Below, piece after piece: positions 63,368 to 64,000 of a DNA stretch of 64,000 nt (positions within the stretch are counted from its first letter, which is position 1; every line of letters starts with the position of its first letter). The notes under the pieces are model-generated. The model did not search any database, was not told where the DNA came from, and saw only the letters and a program-made list of their open reading frames with translations. Origin of the DNA: Thermoplasmata archaeon (GTDB lineage: Archaea > Thermoplasmatota > Thermoplasmata > Thermoplasmatales > GCA-001856825); the NCBI GenBank assembly GCA_021816725.1, contig JAKAXD010000003.1, positions 1 to 64,000 on the forward strand. The letters run 5' to 3'. The translations under genes and the position numbers were made by a program.

Positions 63368-64000
63368 TCATATATACTTTCTGAGACTTGAAGCTGCTAT
63401 TTCGGAAACGGTCATTTTCGAAAATGGCCCCTCGACGGTATCGGTGGTCGATATGCTGTCCACAAACCCTGCATACTTAGAGGTACCTGATACAAAGAGA
63501 CCATGCACGCAGTAAACATTTATCGCCTTGGCACCATTTTGTTTCAGAACTTTGGAAGATTCGAGAATTGTCCCGCCAGTTGAGATCATGTCATCAGTTA
63601 GTGCAACTACCTTGTCCCTTACACTTATTCCCTCAGGTATGGTGATTTCTACTTTCGTATCAGAAACCCTCTTCTTGTTCAGGTAGATGGAATCCAGCCC
63701 CGCAACTTTTGATATGTTCTCACCTTCCTCCTTGAACCCGTCGTCCGGCGAAATTACCAGGTCATTCCCATCCTCCTTCACCTTCTTGCCAATCACGGGT
63801 TCGGCCCTAATCTCCTCCCCTTTCTTCCCGAGAAAGGCCATGCCTTCCGGCGAGTGCATGTTTATGACGAAAATCTTCTCGAACTTCTCTTTGAAAAGAT
63901 TCGAGAGAACTCGCGCACTCACCGCTTCGTACGGCTGGAACATCGCGTCTTGCCTTGCATAACCAAAGTAGGGGATCAGAAGGATGGGTTTCTTCACTCC
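63368..64000 (-). CDS. prs: Ribose-phosphate pyrophosphokinase, 5' end cut by the window edge
   Basis: The frame continues past base 64000; 211 residues are visible. Motifs: IPYFGYARQDAMF (ATP-binding loop of PRPP synthetases), VINMHSPEG, VISPDDGF, LNKKRV and the PRPP motif VVALTDDMISTGGTI. It makes PRPP, the substrate of PyrE and of the ABC-fused phosphoribosyltransferase in this window. The Val-Lys-Lys at 63997 is internal, not a start. Confidence 0.93.
   Translation of the reverse strand, partial: GVKKPILLIPYFGYARQDAMFQPYEAVSARVLSNLFKEKFEKIFVINMHSPEGMAFLGKKGEEIRAEPVIGKKVKEDGNDLVISPDDGFKEEGENISKVAGLDSIYLNKKRVSDTKVEITIPEGISVRDKVVALTDDMISTGGTILESSKVLKQNGAKAINVYCVHGLFVSGTSKYAGFVDSISTTDTVEGPFSKMTVSEIAASSLRKYI

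Overview
The window looks like a chromosomal segment of a Thermoplasmatales-type euryarchaeon. Evidence: both topoisomerase VI subunits, an archaeal GINS subunit, class II HMG-CoA reductase, Tsr3, Taw2, archaeal RqcH, a two-domain protein disulfide oxidoreductase, and a solitary 23S rRNA gene with no 16S or 5S beside it (unlinked rRNA genes are known in this order). Many starts have an A/T-rich TATA-like box about 25-30 bases upstream of the start codon, the pattern of leaderless archaeal transcripts.

Layout. Bases 132-7837 look like an integrated element. A 20-bp direct repeat (132-151 and 7818-7837) duplicates the 3' end of tRNA-Ser(GCT). The element carries two paralogous N-anchored surface proteins, a DUF929 thioredoxin-like protein, two winged-helix regulators and, beside the tRNA, the decayed C-terminal part of a tyrosine recombinase. 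Joining the two ends in silico restores one uninterrupted 71-codon reading frame across the attachment site.

From 7.9 to 17.6 kb is mostly housekeeping: HMG-CoA reductase, Tsr3, a PP-loop ATPase/DUF1611 pair, ThpR, GcvH, RlmE, an HTH regulator and PyrE. From 17.7 to 20.6 kb are two tRNAs flanking a DpnI-like endonuclease with an altered active site and a beta-class DNA methyltransferase, then a protein disulfide oxidoreductase. From 20.7 to 32.9 kb are a HAD phosphatase, a TusA-like protein, a KDG-aldolase-type enzyme, a three-domain fusion of two ABC ATPase domains with a phosphoribosyltransferase, three MFS transporters, RqcH and a metallo-beta-lactamase-fold hydrolase. From 33.1 to 40.5 kb is a probable surface glycan/lipid glycosylation cluster: two GT2 enzymes, three SAM methyltransferases, a GT87-like membrane glycosyltransferase and a nucleotidyltransferase-fold protein. 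Then follow DUF488, tRNA-Leu, an aldo-keto reductase and the 23S rRNA gene.

The most striking region is 46.2-52.4 kb, a tightly packed minus-strand operon. In transcription order it encodes a VirB2/CedA1-like two-helix pilin candidate, a VirB6/CedA-like polytopic protein, a short membrane protein, a VirB4/HerA-like ATPase, a VirD4/TraG-like ATPase and finally the replication protein Gins51. It resembles the archaeal Ced/Ted DNA-import machines and bacterial type IV secretion, but with two ATPases and physical coupling to a replisome gene. From 52.5 kb to the end are Xaa-Pro dipeptidase, a regulator plus topoisomerase VI operon with an MFS protein and Taw2, a serine hydroxymethyltransferase-type enzyme, an FAD oxidoreductase, an aminotransferase and a truncated PRPP synthetase. 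All names rest on reading motifs by eye; no database search was run.
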